Positions 19,152 through 30,628 are shown, numbered from the stretch's first letter. The stretch: 64,000 nucleotides of DNA from Candidatus Gullanella endobia (GCF_900048035.1 NZ_LN999832.1:682001-746000); one strand, 5' to 3'. Program-made: numbers and translations. The notes: generated from the letters alone by a model not told the origin.

Positions 19152-19544
19152 ATGAATGAAAATCAATATTACGGTACTGGTCGCCGAAAAACCTCTTCTG
19201 CTCGAGTCTTTATAAAAGTAGGCAGCGGCAATATGATGATTAATCATCGCACTTTAGATCAGTATATTGGTCGTGAAACCGCTCGTATGGTGATTAGTCA
19301 ACCGTTGGGATTAGTTAATATGGTAGGTAAGCTAGATCTATATATCACTGTTAAAGGTGGTGGTATTTCTGGTCAAGCTGGAGCAATTCGCCATGGTATT
19401 ACTCGTGCACTAATAGAATACAATGAAACTTTTCGTTCTGATCTGCGTAAAGCAGGTTTTATTACCCGTGACTCTCGTCAGGTTGAACGTAAGAAAGTTG
19501 GTTTACGTAAAGCTCGACGTCGTCCGCAGTTTTCCAAACGTTAA
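19152..19544 (+). CDS. rpsI: 30S ribosomal protein S9
   Basis: Small-subunit head protein whose C-terminal tail reaches the P-site tRNA. It has 130 residues, the E. coli length. It starts [22 protein letters not shown] and ends in the invariant basic tail [22 protein letters not shown] before the ATG at 19152 is the ribosome binding site. Second gene of the operon with rplM; the ancestral next gene, sspA, is a fossil. Confidence 0.98.
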   Translation: MNENQYYGTGRRKTSSARVFIKVGSGNMMINHRTLDQYIGRETARMVISQPLGLVNMVGKLDLYITVKGGGISGQAGAIRHGITRALIEYNETFRSDLRKAGFITRDSRQVERKKVGLRKARRRPQFSKR

Positions 19545-19728
19545 TTTTCACAGTGCATACTATCGCGAGAAATCTACATGGTTTTGAATTCTTATTGTTT
19601 AATATGTCCTAATATGTACTTTTAGTATCAAGTGAAAGCAATATAATATAATAATCAACTGATCTTTTTATTTTTTTTGAGTAAAAGTTTTTTATTTTTA
19701 AATAATCAAAAAAATTAGATAAATTAAA

Positions 19729-19751
19729 AATAATCCTTAATTAGGATTATT
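19729..19751 (+). terminator. possible operon terminator after rpsI
   Basis: Arms AATAATCCT and AGGATTATT with loop TAATT, followed by TGATATATTC. It lies 185 bp past rpsI, near the old start of sspA. The T-run is poor. Confidence 0.3.
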
Positions 19752-19789
19752 TGATATATTCTTAATATATTTTAATATTTTTATGGTCT

Positions 19790-20330
19790 TCTCTATTAAT
19801 AAAAAATCTTTAATAAAATTATTTTGAGATAATTGATGTTTCAATTATCACTTGCATATTTTCTAGCGAAAAGGCTATGATTAAAATCAAGTAAACTAAG
19901 ATGGATAATTTATCGTAAAATCTAATTAATTTTGATCTTATTATATTTTATCAATGCTAATTCGTCGTAAATTGATTATTTGTCAATCCTTTTATCATTA
20001 TAAATCTGGTAGTAAATAACATAATTCATCTGGTTATTTGCTATATTAAGGATAATTAATAGTAGTAGAAAAGATACCAATATTTTATTAGCATCTATGA
20101 TACGCTATCATCTATAGCGTCAATATTTAACAAAAAAATCTTCTTCATAAGCAAAGAGTTTGATCTAGTAGATGGTTATCTAATATCTTTATTATAAAAT
20201 TTAGTTAAGTTTAATATTGAGCTAGTTAGAGATTTTTTGAATATGTGACAATAGAATAAAATAACTCATATTTCTTCGAACTAGCTATACTATCTTTAGA
20301 TTAATTACAAATATCTATTTGATAAATAAA
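19790..20330 (+). pseudogene. sspA: sspA fossil (stringent starvation protein A)
   Basis: Directly after rpsI, as in E. coli. CIFSSEKAMIKIK (about 19855) matches RIVLAEKGVSFEI. The stretch from about 20095, ASIFNKKIFFISKEFDLVDG then YLISLL-stop-NLVKFNIEL, matches APVFGQKPYFLSDEFSLVDC and YLAPLLWRLPQLGIEF, with the Trp codon turned into a stop. SspA is an RNA-polymerase-associated factor of stationary phase and acid tolerance. sspB was not found. Confidence 0.75.
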
Positions 20331-22310
20331 TAACACAATACTTAGTAGATACAACTATCACATTTTTTAAAAAGCTAAATTTGCTTTATTTAGTTTACTT
20401 TCTAGCTAGTAAAAAACGAGACTAGAGGCTAGTCATATTGACTATCAATAGTAACCGATTGGATAGATTTATAGGATAGTAATATTGATTATGAATTACT
20501 TGTATTACTACGAATTACATTATATAACTATATTATACACACTTAAGCAAATACCGTGATGAAATGCCACTAAAAATCTATATTTTGGATATTTAAAAAC
20601 TATATGTAGTATATTAGTTTTTATTCAATAGAAATTTACTTTGATAATTTTTGAATTCTTTTAAGAAAACAGTACAAATCGATCTTAAGGTATCCATTTA
20701 AATACAGTCTTATGCAATTTATATTTTTAATGTTATTAAGGATCTTCAATATCATAGTGATCTTTATCGGTAATATTAAAGATTACTATTATGCTAGTCA
20801 AACTTTTATATTCGATCTGAAATGATATTTTTACTTATTTTATGTGAAAATTAAAATTTAATATCTAATTATACACTATTGATGATAGTTGGTTTAAACG
20901 ATATGTTAAATTTGCTTAAGAAGCATATTTCAAAACTAATAAAGATACATAATAATATTATGTAAGTTTTATTTATTAATTACTAAGTACTTTAATTAGA
21001 TAAGTAAACTATTAGCAAAATAATTATAGGTAACTAGCTTTTCGCTAAAAGTACACACAACAGTGTATCACCGCTAATTAAATCGATAATTTATACTTAT
21101 TTTATATATAATATATATGGTTATTATTAAGTTATTCTAGTAATAGAAAAATATTTTGATAGTTCCTATGAAGATCACATCAGATAGTATTGTTATACTA
21201 AAGTTATTCTAATTTAAATATATTACTAGTAATCTCTATCACCATTAAATCCTAAAAATTAATATGTTCTTATCAAGATATAGAGTGGTAAGCTCACTAA
21301 CATACATACCTAAACATACATACCTATTATATAGGTAGTTATCATATTTAATAGTTTGTAAATACAAAAGATTTCACCAGTGATTTTTAAAAAATAAATT
21401 ATAACCTATTTAAAGTAGATTATAATTTATTTTTTAGGATTTTTACTTCTATGAATAGATAGTCTGTCCAAGACAGATATTTTATAGATATTTATAATAT
21501 TTTATCTATTTTTTTAAAAACTTCTTATTAATAAAATTAGTCTACTAGTTCACTATTGCATTAGCTTAATGGAAAAATCTTATCTATTTCACCTATCTAT
21601 ATTTCTAGCATTAATACTAATGGTATTAATAATTATTTAATCTATTAATTACTATCTAGCTAATCTGTTTTATCTTTAATAATTAAATAATTTAAACTGG
21701 TTAAACTAATTGTTATTATATCTAGTAGATAAATAAACATAATATTTAACCATAATTTATATTTGAAATCTAAATTGTCAAATAATATTTTAATTTAGAA
21801 AATTATTAACCGAGAAAGATAAAAAAATAAAATATTAATCAATAAAAAATTTAATTATAGAATAGTGTAATATAAATAAAAAAATTTAAAAAATTATTTA
21901 TATTATTCAACTTAATATTTTATTGCAAAATAAAAAATATTTAAAATATTTTAAAATATAAACTATTCTACATCATTATTAATTAGTAAATAATCAGAAC
22001 ATAAAAATAAATAATAGAAATAATACAATATAATATCTATTTTCTAAATATATTAGAAAATTATTAAAACTGATAAAATGTTTTTTCATTTTGATATTTC
22101 ATTTATCTGTAAAAATCACTAAAATATACTAATGCATTAAGGTCTATTTTGAGGTATATAAAAACAATTTGCAATTGCTATTATCTAATTTACTAGTTAT
22201 AATAACTAATATATCCATTACTTCTGTTTGCTAGTAGTATTAGATCTATGAAAATACTAAAATCACTAACAATATTTATCTAGCATAAATCTATCTACAT
22301 TAAAATGTAG
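20331..22310. other. AT-rich desert between sspA fossil and dolP
   Basis: Nothing recognised. It must contain an ancestral junction, because dolP is far from sspA in E. coli. Two tandem copies of AACATACATACCT lie at 21299-21325. Confidence 0.5.
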
Positions 22311-22883
22311 CTACTGTAAGTATGTAAAAGCGGTTATAACATGTTTTACACCATTCACTTTACTAGATAATGCAGCAGCAGTTTTACCTTCTACATCAGT
22401 TACTATTCCCAATAGAAAGACCTCACCATTTTCAGTGCTTATTTTTATATTAGATGATTTTACTATATCACTAATTAAAAAATGAAAACGAATTTTAGTG
22501 GTAATCCAGGTATCTATGAATGTATGTTTGAGTGATATTGGTTGACTCTGGCGAATTTCGTTATATACCTCAGTCACATCATTAACGCTCATTACAATTT
22601 GCTTAGCGTATTTAATAAGCTTAAGTGTTGGTGCTTGACCGATTAGAAGAACTTTTCCTTGATAGGTAATATTACTAATACGTGTATTTTTTAGCTTCTG
22701 ATTTTTAGATAGCATGTTTTTTATACGTATTTCAAGGATATTATCATCGACTTGTTTACCTAAAGTACGGGGATCAGTAGCTGTTTTAGTAGCAAAAGCA
22801 GCGGTGCCTATCACTACAGCGCTGACACACCCCTGTAATATTAAGGTAGTGAACAGAAGTAGTAATAGAGCATATATCTTCAT
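22311..22883 (-). CDS. dolP: DolP, outer-membrane lipoprotein with two BON domains
   Basis: DolP (YraP) supports outer-membrane integrity and BAM function and, in E. coli, binds anionic phospholipids at division sites. It has 190 residues against 191. The signal peptide ends in lipobox LQGC, so C19 is lipidated. BON domain 1 covers about residues 45-115 (TYQGKVLLIGQAP, VNDVTEVYNEI) and BON domain 2 about 122-190 (DTWITTKIRF, KSSNIKISTENGEVFLLGIV, VNGVKHVITAF). AAGGAG five bases before the ATG gives a strong ribosome binding site. In E. coli it is the last gene of lpoA-yraN-diaA-dolP; here lpoA is a fossil and the two middle genes are gone. Confidence 0.95.
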   Translation of the reverse strand: MKIYALLLLLFTTLILQGCVSAVVIGTAAFATKTATDPRTLGKQVDDNILEIRIKNMLSKNQKLKNTRISNITYQGKVLLIGQAPTLKLIKYAKQIVMSVNDVTEVYNEIRQSQPISLKHTFIDTWITTKIRFHFLISDIVKSSNIKISTENGEVFLLGIVTDVEGKTAAALSSKVNGVKHVITAFTYLQ

Positions 22884-23289
22884 CTAGACTCCTTACATCT
22901 AGCTATATAAGAAATGTTAATAATTTCTTTCCATTTTATCCTGTGATAGTGATAATTTTATTTTTATAACAGTAGCTTAGATGATTTTTATTATATTATG
23001 ATTATGAAATAAATGGAAATTGAATAAGAATATCGTTAGCTTCTCTCAATGAGAATTTTTATTTAGAAGTAGTTTAGTTATGCTAACGATTATTAGTAAT
23101 AAAATTCAATGAAACAATTATATATTCATATTTATGATGAATAGGCTTGATTCTCTGTTTTCAGAGTAATTTAGAATACAAGTGATAAAAACTTCGTATT
23201 TATGACTGAAGTTTTATTGTTAAAATAATGCAAAAAATTTTTGTCATCAAGTAACATCTACATGTTATATAAGTGGTTACTTACTGTAT
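22884..23289. other. collapsed yraN-diaA region
   Basis: E. coli has yraN and diaA (about 1 kb) between lpoA and dolP. Only about 400 bp of AT-rich sequence remains and I find no trace of either. Confidence 0.5.
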
Positions 23290-25255
23290 TTATATCAGTT
23301 GACAACGGTGATATTTTAGCCAGGACAGTGTTCTATTTATTATGCAATCTGATATTACTGATAGTATGCCAGTTAGACCTGTTATTTGGAAGCCTAGAAT
23401 TTTTTGTATTTCACTAAAATAGTTAGCTAACGTCTAAGCGTCTATACCCATAGCGTAAAGCCTTACTAGTGAATAATCGCCTTGGAAGTGAGCACTTATC
23501 TGTGATAAGAGACCTGGATAGTTGCCAGTTATCATCGGAATATCACTAAATTCTATTCCCTCCATTTTCAAACGGAAATCATATTCAGAATCAGCTTGAT
23601 AACTGCGTGAACTAGCATATAACGCTAACTTTTTACGTGAACTGACATGCATATCAATCATTGGTTTAATCAGCGCTAGTTCATCATGAGTAGCAATAAT
23701 ATAAACTGCGTCGATAGTCTTATCGATGTTAATAGAAGATATGATCGTACTCTTATTCTGAAATGTAGTAATAGTTATATCTGAGATAGTTACTACTGTA
23801 TTAATCTAAATTTAGCTATCGGGTACTGGCGTACCTGTTAAAAGAATACCTTTACTATTGTTAATATTTTGTTTGAGTTCAGTAAAGGAAACAAAACGTT
23901 GTTCAAGCACAATTTCACCACCTACCTGATACCATGATTTAAAAACACCTTTATTATTCTATCACCAAGAACACCAGTTGAAAGAAGTAGCAATGGTTTC
24001 TATCGACCTTGTTTTTTAATATGTTTAGCTGCGTTGCGTGTCTCATCTTCTGGGGATAAAGAAAAATAATAGATATTAGGTTTTGGCTGGATGTTGTTTA
24101 GGTTGATTAAGTGCCAGTATATTTAGCATACTAGCATAAGTGACATTAGTATGATTGTTATATAAATGTTTACAGTCATTCTTTAATAATGGACCGATTA
24201 TCATATTAGCACCATCCTTTTGTGCTTACGATAACGGTAGTGACAACGACTGCTTTTGACGTATCATAAACTTTAATTTGAATGCCGTTATTAGTAGTTA
24301 TTTGTGTTTAATAGTTGATCACTAATATTCTGTTCACTCATAGTCGTCATCTGTAGTGTATTATCCGAATCTGAAGTTCGCATACTATCCTTTGCAATAG
24401 CAACATTTTTATGTTGCTTTAACATATTTTTGCCACTAGGTTATTTATTGCCGCTGAAAAACCTTTTTGAATCGCATAGGAGAAAATTTTTTCCTGTCCA
24501 TGAATTGGTAATAGTAAAGCAACTCTTCTAACTAAGGACGGAAAATACTTTTTTACCTGACTAAGCGGTGTAGGTAACATTTTTACCATTGGATTTTTTG
24601 GATAAAGGATCTGCCAGTCTTTAATAGCTGTTTGTAAAAGCGTAGGATCTTTACGATTTTTATGGTATGCATTCAGAAGATCTAGCCAACCACGAAGTAT
24701 ATTTTCATTAGCATTAATTGCTAAGTTGCTACGCGGGAATGAAAGAGATACTAATATTTTCCAAGCTTTATCAATATTTTTTGGCGTGTCTCCAGATCAC
24801 TTAACAATAATATCTTGGCAATATAAGTACGAATTAAATCTAGAAAAGCCACTTTTGGCCAGAATCGATCATTATCTTGGAGGAACGAAAATACTTGGTT
24901 TTATCAAGAGAAGTACTATTCACTTTATGAAAAGCGACAGTAGTAATGTGTGATTGATTCAATATCAGTACAAATTTAGCAATTAAAAGAGGGTATTCAT
25001 ATTGATGTATCATATCAAGCTGAAGAGATGGAGCAGAAAAGTTTTGATATACCTGTGGTAGATTTCCTTATTTAATCTGTACGCGAATAACAGGTAATTG
25101 ATCATTAATTTTTATATAATTAAAATCATAGTCGAAATTAGTATTAATTTGCATTGCAATATAGCTAATTTTTTCTGAAACTGAACTTTACAGGTAGCTA
25201 AAAATTAATAAAGTTAGTATAACTAGAATAATTCGTTTTATTTTAAAACTTAATT
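23290..25255 (-). pseudogene. lpoA: lpoA fossil (activator of penicillin-binding protein 1A)
   Basis: LpoA is an outer-membrane lipoprotein that activates PBP1A. On the minus strand, [13 protein letters not shown] and [20 protein letters not shown] (about 24560-24720) match NENILQGWLDLQR and [39 protein letters not shown] follows, for IALLLPLNGQAAVFGRTIQQ. The 75-codon open stretch 23434-23661 matches the C-terminal domain ([36 protein letters not shown]). It stops where GIDAW should continue: TGG became TAG at 23434-23436. The frame then reads on as TLANYFSE...RTLSWLKY to TAA at 23290. Many further stops and shifts lie upstream; the lipobox region is unreadable. Confidence 0.9.
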
Positions 25256-25334
25256 AATAATAGGAAAGCATACTGAATCCAGTAATATTTTTATCAATAT
25301 AATTAATATGAAATCTAAAAATCCGGACGAAATA

Positions 25335-26192
25335 ATGAATCGAAAGCAGCAAGTGGATCTTACCAAATCAACGTTATATGTTATACCGACTCCAATTGGT
25401 AATTTAGAGGATATTACACTGCGAGCACTATCTATCCTGAAAAGTGTTGATCTTATTGCTGCTGAGGATACTCGTCATACTGCTCTATTATTACAACATT
25501 TTTATATAAATACTCGGTTATCCGCTTTACACGATCATAATGAACGACAAAAAACAGAAGTTTTATTGACGAAACTAAAAAATGGACAGAATATAGCTTT
25601 AGTTTGTAATGCTGGAACACCACTTATCAACGATCCAGGTTACTATTTTGTTCGTCGTTGTCGCGAAGTTAATATTCGTGTTGTGCCGTTGCCTGGTGCT
25701 TGTGCAGCTATTACTGCGTTATCAGCCGCTGGGATTCCAACTGATCGTTTTTGCTATGAAGGTTTTCTACCGACGAAGTGTAAAGCTCGTCTAGATTTTC
25801 TTAAATCGCTGATACAAGAGCAGCGTACACTTATTTTTTATGAATCGACACATCGGTTAATAAAAAGCCTAAAGGATATGATGACAGTTTGGGGCCCATT
25901 TCGCCATGTAGTATTAGCACGGGAACTGACCAAAATCTGGGAGACATTTTATAGTGCACCACTCGATGAACTTCTAACCTGGGTTCAGGAAGATAAGAGA
26001 CGTAGACGCGGCGAAATTGTACTTATCGTCGAAGGTTATCACACGCCGGATGATGTGCTTTCACCCAATGCAATTCGTACCTTAATGTTATTGTTAGCTG
26101 AGCTACCGCTAAAAAAAGCTACAGCGCTGACAGCGGAAATTTATAGTATAAAAAAGAATTTGCTGTATCGCTATGGTCTCGGTCAGCAATAA
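25335..26192 (+). CDS. rsmI: RsmI, 16S rRNA C1402 2'-O-methyltransferase
   Basis: Tetrapyrrole-methylase-fold enzyme that 2'-O-methylates C1402 of 16S rRNA near the P site, using S-adenosylmethionine. From the ATG at 25335 it has 285 residues against 286 in E. coli; that start also has GGAC upstream, while the in-frame ATG at 25308 has no ribosome binding site. Motifs: [60 protein letters not shown] and ARELTK. Two changes are odd: the usual SDAGTP is CNAGTP and PGPCA is PGACA. It is divergent from the lpoA fossil, as in E. coli. The matching C1402 N4-methylase (RsmH) is not in the window. Confidence 0.93.
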   Translation: MNRKQQVDLTKSTLYVIPTPIGNLEDITLRALSILKSVDLIAAEDTRHTALLLQHFYINTRLSALHDHNERQKTEVLLTKLKNGQNIALVCNAGTPLINDPGYYFVRRCREVNIRVVPLPGACAAITALSAAGIPTDRFCYEGFLPTKCKARLDFLKSLIQEQRTLIFYESTHRLIKSLKDMMTVWGPFRHVVLARELTKIWETFYSAPLDELLTWVQEDKRRRRGEIVLIVEGYHTPDDVLSPNAIRTLMLLLAELPLKKATALTAEIYSIKKNLLYRYGLGQQ

Positions 26193-26261
26193 AATATGAT
26201 ATGACATTGTAATTTATTTTTGATACTATATATTATAGATAATAAATTTTGTAAATTTTGT

Positions 26262-26267
26262 TATACT
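26262..26267 (+). promoter_or_regulatory. -10 box of rnpB
   Basis: TATACT ends 7 bp before the predicted 5' end of the RNase P RNA. No good -35 box is visible (ATAATA-like sequence about 17 bp upstream). Confidence 0.5.
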
Positions 26268-26274
26268 CTAGCTT

Positions 26275-26654
26275 GGAGTTGACTAGACAGTCGCTGCTTT
26301 ATTATTGCCATTTATAATGGTAAAAGGTAGAGGGGAGGAAAGTCCGGGCTCCATAGGGCAGGGTGCCAGGTAATACATGGGGGGTGTAAACCTACGACAA
26401 GTGCAACAGAAAACAAACCACCGATGGCCTGTATATGCAGGATCAGGTAAGGGTGAAATGGTGCGGTAAGAGCGCACCGCACAACTGGTAACAGTTAGTG
26501 GCACGGTAAACTCCACCTGGAGCAAAGCTAAATAGAGATTCGCATGGTACGGCCCGTACTGAATCTGGGTAGGCTGCTTGAGTCAGTGCGTGAGCATTGA
26601 CCTAGATGAATGACTGTCCACGACAGAACCCGGCTTAACGGTCAACTCCATTCT
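26275..26654 (+). ncRNA. rnpB: RNase P catalytic RNA (M1 RNA)
   Basis: Type A RNase P RNA, the ribozyme that cuts the 5' leader from tRNA precursors. It aligns with E. coli M1 RNA along its whole length of about 380 nt. Near-identical blocks include GGGGAGGAAAGTCCGGGCTC, AGGTAAGGGTGAAA, GGTGCGGTAAGAGCGCACC, ACAGTTAGTGGCACGGTAAA, and the 3' part GATGAATGACTGTCCACGAC with AGAACCCGGCTTA. The outer helix P1 forms between the first bases (GGAGTTGAC) and the end (GGTCAACTCC). The P3 and P12 arms are AU-rich versions. It is flanked by rsmI, as in E. coli, and is by far the most GC-rich stretch nearby. Confidence 0.98.
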
Positions 26655-27820
26655 TATATTAGTTTTATTTTTGTTTAAATCCGAGAAATTACTATTTGTA
26701 TATCTTGTTATAAGATGTTAAGAGATTGTTTACATTTAAATCAATACCGATAAAATCGGTATAATAATTTATATTATAAATAGTTCTTATTATTGATAAT
26801 AGTTTTTTATTAGTAGATAAAGATATTTCGCTAAAAAATAGTCTATACATGTTTTCTTCTTTATTTTTTTGATTGTATATTACTTTTGGATAAGTATGTA
26901 AACTATTAAATAATATCGTCAAGCTTTGTTCTATTTTTAATGTTATCTATTTCATCTAGATTTTTGAGCATAAACTATTGAATAGTATTATTATTTCCGT
27001 ATAGATAGAATGATATAGCAAAAATTATTTTTTCTTCTAATTATTATTTATAATTATCTATTTTTGTTATGTTGTTGCAGATGATTGTTTAAAATAATGA
27101 ACTACATTAAATTTGAAATTAGCAAAAGTAGCATTTGTTTGTTATTACTCTTATTTTAGATTTTTTATTCAGAAAACAGTATAAATGCTATAATTCTAAA
27201 CTCTAAACTGTAGTGAAATTAATTAATAAGGAAATTGGAATACCGCTGAATATCACTATAATTATCAGTGGTAAAAATCTTAATATATTCATCTGTTCTA
27301 TATTTTTTATAAAAAATTCGATAGAAATAGAAAAGACCAAATTTTTATATAAGCGCAGAAAGATCTTTATAACTTTAAATATAAATTTAAAGTAAGTATA
27401 AAATACTTACTAATGAATCTATTAATAATAACACTATTAGATTTTCTAGAAGAGCTCGTCAAAATATTAAATGACATTGTAAGTATTAATTCAAAATACT
27501 TTTATGCTTACGTGTCGTATAACACTTAGATCGAAACAAGTAGCTTAAAAGTTAATTAATAGTTTTTAAAAAAATATTTACTATCTTAATTAAGATAGTA
27601 AATATATAAAATATTTACTCAATAAAATAGAACGTACTAGCAGTATAATTAATATGGTTGATATTTATAATCAATAGACTTAATGATATCGGTAGTCAAA
27701 TAGTAACGCAAACTGAATATACGTATCCATTGCTAGTATTAAGCAAAGATTATTGATAAATTACTATAACAATGATTTGCGTTATATTATTTTGACCATA
27801 TTTGCTTTGCTCTTTTATTA
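26655..27820. other. AT-rich desert between rnpB and yqjA
   Basis: Two short open stretches (26692-26922 minus, 27213-27395 plus) have compositions typical of chance AT-rich frames and match nothing I know. A perfect palindrome lies at 27574-27605. Nothing else recognised. Confidence 0.5.
27574..27605. repeat. perfect 32-bp palindrome
   Basis: ATATTTACTATCTTAA followed directly by its reverse complement. It lies 216 bp beyond the yqjA stop; as RNA it could form a 14-bp hairpin with loop AAUU, without a strong T-run. Confidence 0.6.
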
Positions 27821-28489
27821 TCATCTATTTGAATCAGTAAGCCGTTTTCGACGAAAAATAAAGATAAATGAACTAATTAGTCCTAATGTCAAAAGTACCA
27901 GTGGTAATAGCATTAGGCATAACATTAGTTTTTCTTCATAACGTTTAAAAATAGGAATTTTTCCAAGGAAAAACCCAATAAGCGTTAAGATAAAAATCCA
28001 TAAAAATGCACTAATGCAATTAAAAAATTGAAAACGAGAACTACTTAAACCAGACAATCCAATAATAGCCGGAAGAAGCGTGCGAATAAAAACAAAAAAA
28101 CGACCAATAATTAAGGCTGATAATCCATGATGATGAAACATTCTATATGCTCGCTGATGGTAGTGTTCTGGTAGATGAGATAACCAGTTTTTTACTACCC
28201 GATTACTTCCTAACCATTTCCCATACAGATAACCTATCCAACTACCAAGGCTAGCTGAAATTGTCAAAAGAAAAAGAACTGCAACAAAGCTTAATGTCCC
28301 TTTAGAAATTAATACGCCAAGCAATATAAGTAAGCTATCTCCTGGTAGAAAAGCGGCTAGTAAAAGGCTGTTCTCTAAAAATAAAATCGTACATGCTAAA
28401 AAATAAATAGTTAAAACTAAATTTGGATTAGAAAGTGTTTCAAAATCTTGCTGCCAGAGTGCATATAATAGTTCCTTTAAAATACCCAT
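27821..28489 (-). CDS. yqjA: DedA-family membrane protein, YqjA-like
   Basis: DedA proteins are inner-membrane proteins proposed to recycle undecaprenyl phosphate or flip phospholipids in a proton-dependent way; E. coli yqjA/yghB mutants are defective in division and pH tolerance. It has 222 residues against 220 for YqjA. Family features: LENSLLLAAFLPGDSLL (about 39-55), a second region GRFFVFIRTLLPAIIGLSGL with the essential arginines, and several hydrophobic helices. QDFETL, SHLPEHYHQRA and LMLCLMLLPLVLL favour YqjA over YghB. GAGAA precedes the ATG. Retention of this gene with uppP suggests that undecaprenyl lipid handling still matters although murA is dead. Confidence 0.9.
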   Translation of the reverse strand: MGILKELLYALWQQDFETLSNPNLVLTIYFLACTILFLENSLLLAAFLPGDSLLILLGVLISKGTLSFVAVLFLLTISASLGSWIGYLYGKWLGSNRVVKNWLSHLPEHYHQRAYRMFHHHGLSALIIGRFFVFIRTLLPAIIGLSGLSSSRFQFFNCISAFLWIFILTLIGFFLGKIPIFKRYEEKLMLCLMLLPLVLLTLGLISSFIFIFRRKRLTDSNR

Positions 28490-30513
28490 TTATATTCTCA
28501 ACCAAAGACTATAAAGTATCTTTTTATTACTAATAAATTAAAAAAGAAAATAGCACTATGAGTATTAACGCTTCGATATGGTTTATTATCAGTTAAAATG
28601 TTTTAGTTTTTCTATGTTAATAGAACTGATTTTATATTTAAAGCAAAGTATAAAATACCAGTAATGCACTGTTTTAAGAAATAAAAAAATTTAAACGTTA
28701 AATTTTAATAAAAATAAACCTATTATTCTACTAAATATAGTAGAAATTTTTTAGTAGTGAATACTTGATACTAAAAGTTCTTTCTATTGAATTAGTTTTA
28801 AACTCATTGATATAAACTTGTATTTTCTAAATTTTTCCTAATTTTCATACTTCGAGTCAAGCATAAAAACAAAATAATGACGACTATTATAAAATATTTG
28901 CTATTTTATAGTGTTATTAACTTAACTAAGTTCGATAGTTCTGTATTTTATAGAAAACGTAAAGATTTACAAGATAGCGATAAGTACATAAAGCTGATTT
29001 ATTGATTCAATATTTATTTGAACCTTATCGATATATAACATATCTTCTATTATATATCTTATATTAAAATCTTTTGCTTATTTATTACCTTAAAAATAAG
29101 TGCTTATATCTTTGGTGATGTTTATTATTTTTATCTTAGATATAAATAACGTAGTTATTAACTTTTAACTAACATAGTTAAACTAACACAGATTGACTAA
29201 TTATAAATAGTCTTCCGCTTGTATAAAGAAGATATTAATCTTCCTATTATCGCTGATCATATATCTGAAAATTCAATTATTATATCTTTTGTCAGAATTT
29301 TAGCTAATTTTTATAAAAATTAATTATTTATGTGATAGAAAATTTTTAGTATTAGCTTTGTAAGTATTATTAGAGATATTAATTCAAATATTTTGATAGA
29401 TAAAAGCATTAATCATGTATATTATTAAATAATAGAAAAATGATATCTTTATTTAGAGAGATAGTGGATTTTGATAAAATCCTATCTACCTAAGTATTAT
29501 CGTTTTATGCTAGTAAAAATAAAAATTCGATAAAACACAGAAAATTATTAAAGTTTTTAATAGATTAATAATAAATTAATCTATTATCTAATAATAAATT
29601 GTATCCTAATAGTATTAAAAGTGCTAAGATCAGTTGTTTTCGCTACAGCGAAATGATATATAAAGATAGCTAAATCGTCGATTTAGCTTATATTATAAGA
29701 TCTAAAGTCAAAATCATAAATTATAACAACAGAAAAACTACCCTATAAAATAGTATCCTAAAACGTAAATCTTCTTTACTTTGTAAAGATCTTGCTTAAA
29801 ACCAGTATAAAATCCTAGAGTAATCTATCAGTAAATGCTTTTACGTAGACATCTACTTTAATTTAGATTAAAATACTGTAATGCAAAATAAATAGTTAAT
29901 AACAATTTATAAACAGTATCATCAAGATAAAAAATAATAACGAATTCTCATTTTTGTTCTAGTTATCAGATATCTGGTAAAATCAGATTGTAATAGTATC
30001 ATATTTTCAATGATCATATAAAGAAAGAAAGCAAACAACTCCTAAAAATAAAGTAAGTATTTACTGAAACTAGATTTGTTTTTATCAAACAGAAATTTGA
30101 TAGTATTTATTTTTTTATATGTTATCAAAGTTATAATATAATTATCTATTATCTAATAATTACAACAACGACAGATAACTAAAAAAGAAGGAGTGTCTAT
30201 ATCTAATACTAAAAATAGAGTTATCAATATGTTCATTTCAAAGTAGTTTATATATTTCCATCAAAATAAAACTAAAGATCATAGCTACTAATATAATATT
30301 AGTAGTATTTCTTATTGAGTTTCGTTAATTAGACAGATAACTTAAATATGAATTTTATCGACTTTTTTGACTTTAATGTATATCTAATAGAATTTTATAT
30401 TCGGGCTTAACTAAGCTAATACGTTACTAATTAGTAGTGTAATTAATCTTTTTATTTTTTATAAAAGCATCTGATAATAATAAAAATAAACAGAGATAAG
30501 ATCATTTTTCACA
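28490..30513. other. AT-rich desert between yqjA and tRNA-Ile2
   Basis: About 2 kb with no gene or fossil that I can name. An imperfect hairpin near 29459-29490 is unremarkable. Confidence 0.5.
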
Positions 30514-30586
30514 TGGCCCCTGCTGGACTTGAACCAGCGACCAAGCGATTATGAGTCGCCTGCTCTTACCACTGAGCTAAGGGGCC
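30514..30586 (-). tRNA. ileX: tRNA-Ile2 (CAT anticodon, lysidine type)
   Basis: A 73-nt tRNA nearly identical to E. coli ileX. Acceptor stem GGCCCCT/AGGGGCC, D-arm GCTC/GAGC, anticodon stem GGCGA/TCGCT with loop CTCATAA, T-arm GCTGG-TTCAAGT-CCAGC. The anticodon CAT is at 30551-30553. The close match to ileX rather than to Met tRNAs marks it as the isoleucine tRNA whose C34 is turned into lysidine by TilS to read AUA. AUA is very frequent in these genes, so this tRNA must carry a heavy load. CCA is not encoded (the DNA reads TGT after discriminator A). Confidence 0.97.
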
Positions 30587-30599
30587 AAATATATATTAT

Positions 30600-30628
30600 A
30601 TTATATCTAATATTACTAACTAAGTCTA
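30600..30628 (-). promoter_or_regulatory. promoter of tRNA-Ile2
   Basis: On the minus strand, TAGACT, a 17-bp spacer and TATAAT, ending 13 bp before the tRNA 5' end. Confidence 0.5.

Noticed and set aside
21299-21325. Two tandem copies of a 13-mer (AACATACATACCT)
   Set aside because: Only two copies, short and AT-rich; not enough for a repeat array or CRISPR.
24726-24953. 75-codon open frame on the plus strand
   Set aside because: Antisense to the lpoA fossil; its sequence is explained by the reverse strand.
26283-26525. 80-codon open frame on the minus strand
   Set aside because: Lies entirely within the RNase P RNA gene.
26692-26922. 76-codon open frame on the minus strand after rnpB
   Set aside because: Rich in Asn, Ile, Tyr and Lys as expected from random AT-rich DNA; no ribosome binding site or known similarity.
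27213-27395. 60-codon open frame
   Set aside because: Low-complexity Ile/Lys/Phe composition, no known similarity; likely chance.
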